Positions 48,857 through 52,589 of a DNA stretch of 52,589 nucleotides are shown here, piece after piece. A program made the position numbers and the translations under genes. Within the stretch, counting starts at the first letter, position 1, and the number at the start of each line of letters is the position of its first letter. The stretch is taken from the NCBI GenBank assembly GCA_026419775.2, contig JAOPGA020001325.1, positions 1 through 52,589 on the forward strand, given 5' to 3'. Below the pieces are notes generated by a model that saw nothing but the letters and a program-made list of their open reading frames with translations, searched no databases and was not told where the DNA came from. The DNA comes from Acrasis kona (taxonomy: Eukaryota; Heterolobosea; Eutetramitea; Acrasida; Acrasidae).

Positions 48857-49214
48857 ATTTTTTATTTCTTCTCACAACTAAACGAATTTATTACACTTTG
48901 AACTGAAAGAATACAATTGTTTTTATCCCACACAGCACCATTGCTCTTTCTAGATCTAGATCCTTTGCTGCAATCAAGTCCAACAATTTTCACAAGTAAC
49001 TTAAGGCGTTTCGTAATTAAAGATTCTAGGCCCAATTTTTTGTCAAAAGGCCAAAAAATGAACAACAAAAATGAAAATCTGTTGGAGACCACAAAATTTG
49101 TCTGGAAGGCTAGAATTTTGTGCGATTTAGCGGAAATTGAACTTTATTTTTACTATTGTAAATGTATGGGTGTACAGGCATAATGAACATGTTCACTAGC
49201 CCGGCAGATACTGT
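48857..49214. other. AT-rich flank of the mobile-element island
   Basis: Two overlapping short open frames exist (plus 48917-49183, minus 48862-49092). The minus one contains CSKGSRSRKSNGAVWDK, which looks coding and follows an acceptor-like TTGCAG, but no family can be named. Treated as unresolved. Confidence 0.3.
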
Positions 49215-50064
49215 CTATATCCTGTGATGTTCCTCTTGCACTTTCATAATGTCATCTTCATAAGATCTGTATATGTATCTACAAACCTTCCATTTCTTCA
49301 TGTGCATAATGGCATTTTCAACAACAATACAAATGTTTTTGAACTAACTATTGAATTTCTTCTCTTTCTCAGTAAGTTGGACTTTGTTGTCTGGATAAGG
49401 AAACGCAGTTCGCGGAAAATCATTCTGCATCCCTCTATAACCTAAATTAACTGCAATCCACTCTTTACTTGTAAGCTTTGAATGTACTTTGTTCTCATCA
49501 AGGTCAATCACATTTTTATCATTCATTGATCCATTATAAGAAAGACTTATGTAGTAAATGTAACCTATAGGAGAGCATACAACAAGTAATGTGAACGTGT
49601 GCTTAGCCTTCTTTCCTTATGCTAATAATAAATATAATGTTGCAATAAACGTACCCGAAAAGAGTGACTGCTTGGTAGCTTGGTGACGCGGCTTATTTAC
49701 CCCCTGCTCAGTTCCATCAAGTACAAATATGATTAAGCATGCATTTAATTTGCTTACTGATCTGCTTTTTGGCTTTGTATAGGATCTCTTGGTAACCAGG
49801 TCTATTCAATAGTGACCCAATCTCCACAACATCATCCTCAACACTTGTCTTGTTGTTATTTTTTGGTTTTTTTTGAACTTTTTGAGTTTGGTCACCATCC
49901 TCATCACAAGCTTGTTTTGTATAAAATTGGTGTTTTATAGAGTAGACACCAAGTTTGAAGGTATGAATGCAATGTTTAATGTCAGGATATACATACAGCT
50001 CATTTACATAAGAGTTGCAAAATGGACACTTCTTCCTACTATAGAGTATTGGCATAATCTGCAA
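49215..50064 (-). pseudogene. DDE-superfamily transposase (DDE_Tnp_4-like), interrupted
   Basis: Catalytic core readable on the minus strand: LDGTEQGVNKPRH (first D), after a 39-nt intron (49616-49654) SGKKAKHTFTLLVVCSP, then SYNGSMNDKNV (second D), NLGYRGMQND, LTEKEKKFNS, an in-frame TAG (49344-49346), and FKNICIVVENAIMHMKKWKV (E in VEN). The order and spacing match eukaryotic IS5/harbinger-type DDE_4 transposases, and the TAG replaces an ordinary residue. Upstream, 50064-49717 encodes a Cys/His-rich N-terminal segment (KKCPFCNSYV ... KHCIHTF) in another frame, so a frameshift or an unplaced intron separates it from the core. Confidence 0.75.
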
Positions 50065-50401
50065 GCTGAATATATTGCATTGCTGATGTCATATATTTCC
50101 CTTGACAGATCATTTTTCTCTTATGTCATTGTTATTGATCTTAATCATTTCAAAATACCTATTTATATGCGTTCCATGTTCAAGTTCCCTAAGAATATGC
50201 GGAAAAGGTATATTCTCATCCAATTGCTTCAACTTCATTCAATTTTGTAGAATTTAATTGCAATGTGCAGAATTAATTGAAGAAAAATTACAAACAAGAA
50301 TAATTGACTGGAGGCTCAAATATTTAATTACAAAACGCTTTAACTTCACCACAGAAATTAGGGCAGTCTTTACTAAGATTTAGTTAAGAGTGCCTTTAGA
50401 C

Positions 50402-51330
50402 TTAGTGTGTTACTTTAACTTTGGGATCAATTGCAGAAGATGTTATCAATTCAATGATTTTGTATTTATTGTCTTGAGCAGAAAAAGTTCTTGAAATTGT
50501 CTTGAACATGGTATTTGTCAAGTCTTGTATCTTCCCAAGTGCAGTGAACATAGCTTATAAGTTGTCATACTCAACTTTACTAATTAATACATTATTATCA
50601 TTTTTGTATTGGGCCAGTTCTGTTTGTACAACTTTGAGGTTTTGAGCAAGTTGTGTAATTGTAAATTGAAGGGCGGTAACTGTTTGAGGATCATTGACAA
50701 CTGCTGGTGTAGAAGGTAGTTGTGGACTTTGCATTTCACTCAAAATTGGTGCAGCTTGAGCAAGAGTAGTTTGCGTGACTAAAATTAGACTCTTTCATTC
50801 AAGATTGGCTAGCTACTAATAAAAGTATCCTCTTTTAGTTGACTTTGAATATAATTAAATCTAAGCTGTTTTGTAAGGAAAAGCCATAAACTCTTGATGT
50901 AGGTTACAGAATGGACTGACTAAAATAATCTGGGTCTTCAAACTCTTGATTTGGGTTTTGAGGGGGAATGTTGCTTTGAGTAGATGTTATTCTACTAGCT
51001 TCTGCATCCATTACATCTGGTCCTGTATCCATAAGGGTGCTTGAAGATGTGATTGAATGCTTAAACACCTTTCTTTGTAGATTTTCAATCGCCATTTTAA
51101 CATCATCTTTGTGATCAAAAATCTGCTGAGCCAGTTCATCCTTGTTCCCTGTTAATTTGATACTGGATGCATTTTGGCATTGTGTTGCTTTTGCATGTTT
51201 TAAGACGGGGTGTCTTAATTTCCTCTTTGCAGAGCAATGGGGTGTCTCAAAGAAGAATGGAAGATAATTGAACCAACAAAGGCCACCGCACCAAAGCGAG
51301 AGATATCAAAAATATCAAACAGATAAAAAA
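50402..51330 (-). pseudogene. SAP-like / coiled-coil ORF of a mobile element, interrupted
   Basis: The minus-strand frame from about 51330 reads KRKLRHPVLKHAKATQCQNA and SSIKLTGNKDELAQQIFDHK, a SAP-like DNA-binding motif, then a Ser/Pro/Gln-rich region to a stop at 50904. A second segment (50787-50555) is Gln-rich and coiled coil (LAQNLKVVQTELAQYKNDN), hits TAA at 50555-50557 and then continues open in the same frame (AMFTALGKIQDLTNTMFK ... VKVTH) to 50402. The two segments may be joined by an unresolved intron. It may be an accessory or DNA-binding protein of the recombinase element. Confidence 0.5.
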
Positions 51331-51499
51331 AACAATTTCAGAAAACATGTTCAGTAATATGGCTATTTGAGTATTGTCAGCTCATCTGAACAATCCAGAG
51401 CAACTAAAAAACATGACCCTTCATGCTGATGGTGGTTACACATTGTTTATTGATAAGTTGATCAACTTATTGAGGAACAAGAGCCTCAGGATTGATTAA
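51314..51499 (+). pseudogene. Plus-strand coding relict with in-frame TGA
   Basis: The plus strand encodes KTISENMFSNMAI, TGA (51368-51370), then VLSAHLNNPEQLKNMTLHAD and GGYTLFIDKLINLLRNK before TAA at 51497. Protein-like composition, no family recognised. Confidence 0.3.
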
Positions 51500-51749
51500 G
51501 AGATATAATCAATTATTTGAAAAAACATACACAAGCTTGCATTCCCAGTAATTCCCAAATCAAATGCACACATTTATCATCTTTAATTAAACTTTTGTGC
51601 AAAACACATTTGTTGTTTATTTATTACTCTAATATTAGAGTTTTTTAATTTTGTAAAAATGATCAATACTCCTACTATAGTTATTCAACAGCATGGTGCT
51701 TACAATTAGACAAGTGTGTATGTTTGCTTACATATCAACATCTCTAACA
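51500..51749. other. AT-rich spacer with a 16-bp palindrome
   Basis: Bases 51626-51641 are a perfect palindrome (ACTCTAATATTAGAGT) followed by a T-run. It resembles a stem-loop terminator, or may be an element boundary. No gene seen. Confidence 0.5.
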
Positions 51750-52589
51750 TCAAATTTTGTCCTCATCAAAATTGATATTAAGGTAATCATCTTTTGAAGA
51801 TGATGCTACCGCTTTTGGTACAACTCGGTCTTTGAATAGGTTCTCATTCTGCAGTGCTGATACCACTTTCCTTGCAATCTTTGGACAAATATTCTTCTCA
51901 GAATCAATGTATACTTGCGACATAGATGTGTTTTTATGCAGAAGCATGGCTCGAATTTCCACAGCTGTAAAACCTGCAGATGCCATAAATGTTGCAAGAG
52001 AATGGCATCCTGAGTGGCTTATATAAGGTTCCAAACCTGTTTTTGCTATCGCAGCATTGGCTCCAAGTTTCAATCTTCTTGCTTAGCAAATTTTCCCTAT
52101 TTTAATCTCTTCTTGTACATTGTCTGGCAAAAATTTTGCATAATGCATTATGATGTCCTTGAAAATATTGCGTATAGAGTTGATACCAATCTGAGAAGTA
52201 CCCTCCATTCTTTGTTGACACAAAATATCTCTACATTCTTCCTGTGAGTTGCTTGTTATCAACACCTTCAGCACATACGTCTCAATAACCTAAGAAAAGT
52301 TGATATAGACAGATATTGTAAAATTTGAATTTCCTATCAACAACTCCTTCAACACCAAGTTCCTGTTCAACATTAGATTCGCTGACCACATCTCCATCTG
52401 AATCCAATGCTGTAATATATAATTGAGTGGGGCCGGTTTTGGAAGCTCTCAATTCTATTTGTACAAATTTGCTCTTGTAACCAAAGTGAACTTTATCCCA
52501 AGTAAGCATTGATATCTCTTTGCATCTAGTAGCTGCAATGACAAAAACTGAGTAAATTGTCTTCCTCACTAAATTGCTTCCATTCTCTG
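51750..52589 (-). pseudogene. Tyrosine recombinase, 5' end beyond the window, interrupted
   Basis: A minus-strand catalytic domain of a eukaryotic-type tyrosine recombinase. Box I Arg is in AATRCKEISMLTW; the Lys is in ASKTGPTQLYI. A 55-nt intron (52290-52344) joins LGVEG to VIETYVLKVL. An in-frame TAA (52083-52085) follows KIGKIC, and the frame continues ARRLKLGANAAIAKTGLEPY. Box II reads HSGCHSLATFMASAG, where the catalytic Arg of the usual HSGRR is Cys. LLHKNTS and the nucleophile Tyr in QVYID follow. With a stop and a lost Arg the protein should be inactive. Elements of this type include Cryptons and DIRS/Ngaro retroelements; the class cannot be settled here. Confidence 0.75.

Larger units (their letters stand above)
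49215..52589 (-). mobile_element. Decayed mobile-element island
   Basis: About 3.4 kb at the right edge in which all recognisable long coding relicts on the minus strand belong to mobile elements: a tyrosine recombinase, a SAP-like plus coiled-coil ORF and a DDE transposase, each carrying in-frame stops. A short plus-strand relict (about 51314-51499) lies between them. The sequence is AT-richer than the genes to the left. No terminal inverted repeats or target-site duplications could be recognised by eye, so it may be two or more elements, and it continues past the window. Confidence 0.7.

Noticed and set aside
49215-52589. Reassigned stop codons (alternative genetic code) to explain in-frame TAA/TAG
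   Set aside because: Clear housekeeping genes in this window end at TAA, TAG and TGA in the expected positions, for example SKL followed by TGA; the in-frame stops are confined to mobile-element relicts.

Overview
This window is nuclear DNA of a microbial eukaryote (a protist). The evidence is GT-AG spliceosomal introns in many genes, cytosolic-type tRNA genes, and eukaryotic protein families: EB1, CDKL kinase, clathrin heavy chain, CSC1/OSCA channel, PA2G4, eEF1B-gamma, GATA finger and aprataxin. Introns that can be placed by reading frame and homology are very short (mostly 33-44 nt), genes are tightly packed, and the standard genetic code is used (TAA, TAG and TGA all terminate clear genes). 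The lineage cannot be fixed from the sequence alone; a compact-genome amoeboflagellate such as a heterolobosean is a guess only.

Layout. 1-1.9 kb: 5' part of an F-box gene running off the left edge, tRNA-His, and weak small ORFs. 1.9-9.9 kb: membrane-anchored SDR, peroxisomal acyl-CoA oxidase ending in SKL, MFS transporter, EB1, a mitochondrial-type pterin carbinolamine dehydratase and a flavin monooxygenase. 10-16 kb: secreted protein, aprataxin (PIP box, macro-like region, HIT, zinc finger), a 41-aa spliced microprotein, a single-copy reverse-transcriptase-like gene of the cellular rvt type, and a tRNA-Lys with 12 extra nt in its D-loop. 16-25 kb: small membrane protein, mitoribosomal mS38, PA2G4/EBP1, GATA factor, and a clathrin-heavy-chain/protein-kinase fusion. 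25-37 kb: an ARF with altered P-loop and switch II, a cysteine protease that lacks a propeptide but carries a C-terminal cystatin domain, a CSC1/OSCA channel, tRNA-Asn, FKBP-TPR, a secreted nitrilase-fold enzyme and secreted orphans. 37-49 kb: NAD-dependent glycerol-3-phosphate dehydrogenase, a short P450, a 4-TM protein, a KH-KH-DUF1771-Smr protein, CDKL kinase, the eEF1B-gamma C-terminal domain alone, a FAM177-like protein and a repeat protein. 49.2-52.6 kb: a decayed mobile-element island on the minus strand with a DDE transposase, a tyrosine recombinase and a SAP-like/coiled-coil ORF, each interrupted by in-frame stops.

There are no operons. The genes are mostly housekeeping and unrelated to each other. 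The unusual content is in protein architecture (clathrin-kinase fusion, self-inhibitor protease, rvt, KH-Smr, odd ARF), in the D-loop-expanded tRNA-Lys, in divergent genes whose start codons touch or overlap, and in the decaying transposon island. Exon coordinates were derived by hand from splice motifs, frame continuity and remembered family consensus; no database search was run.
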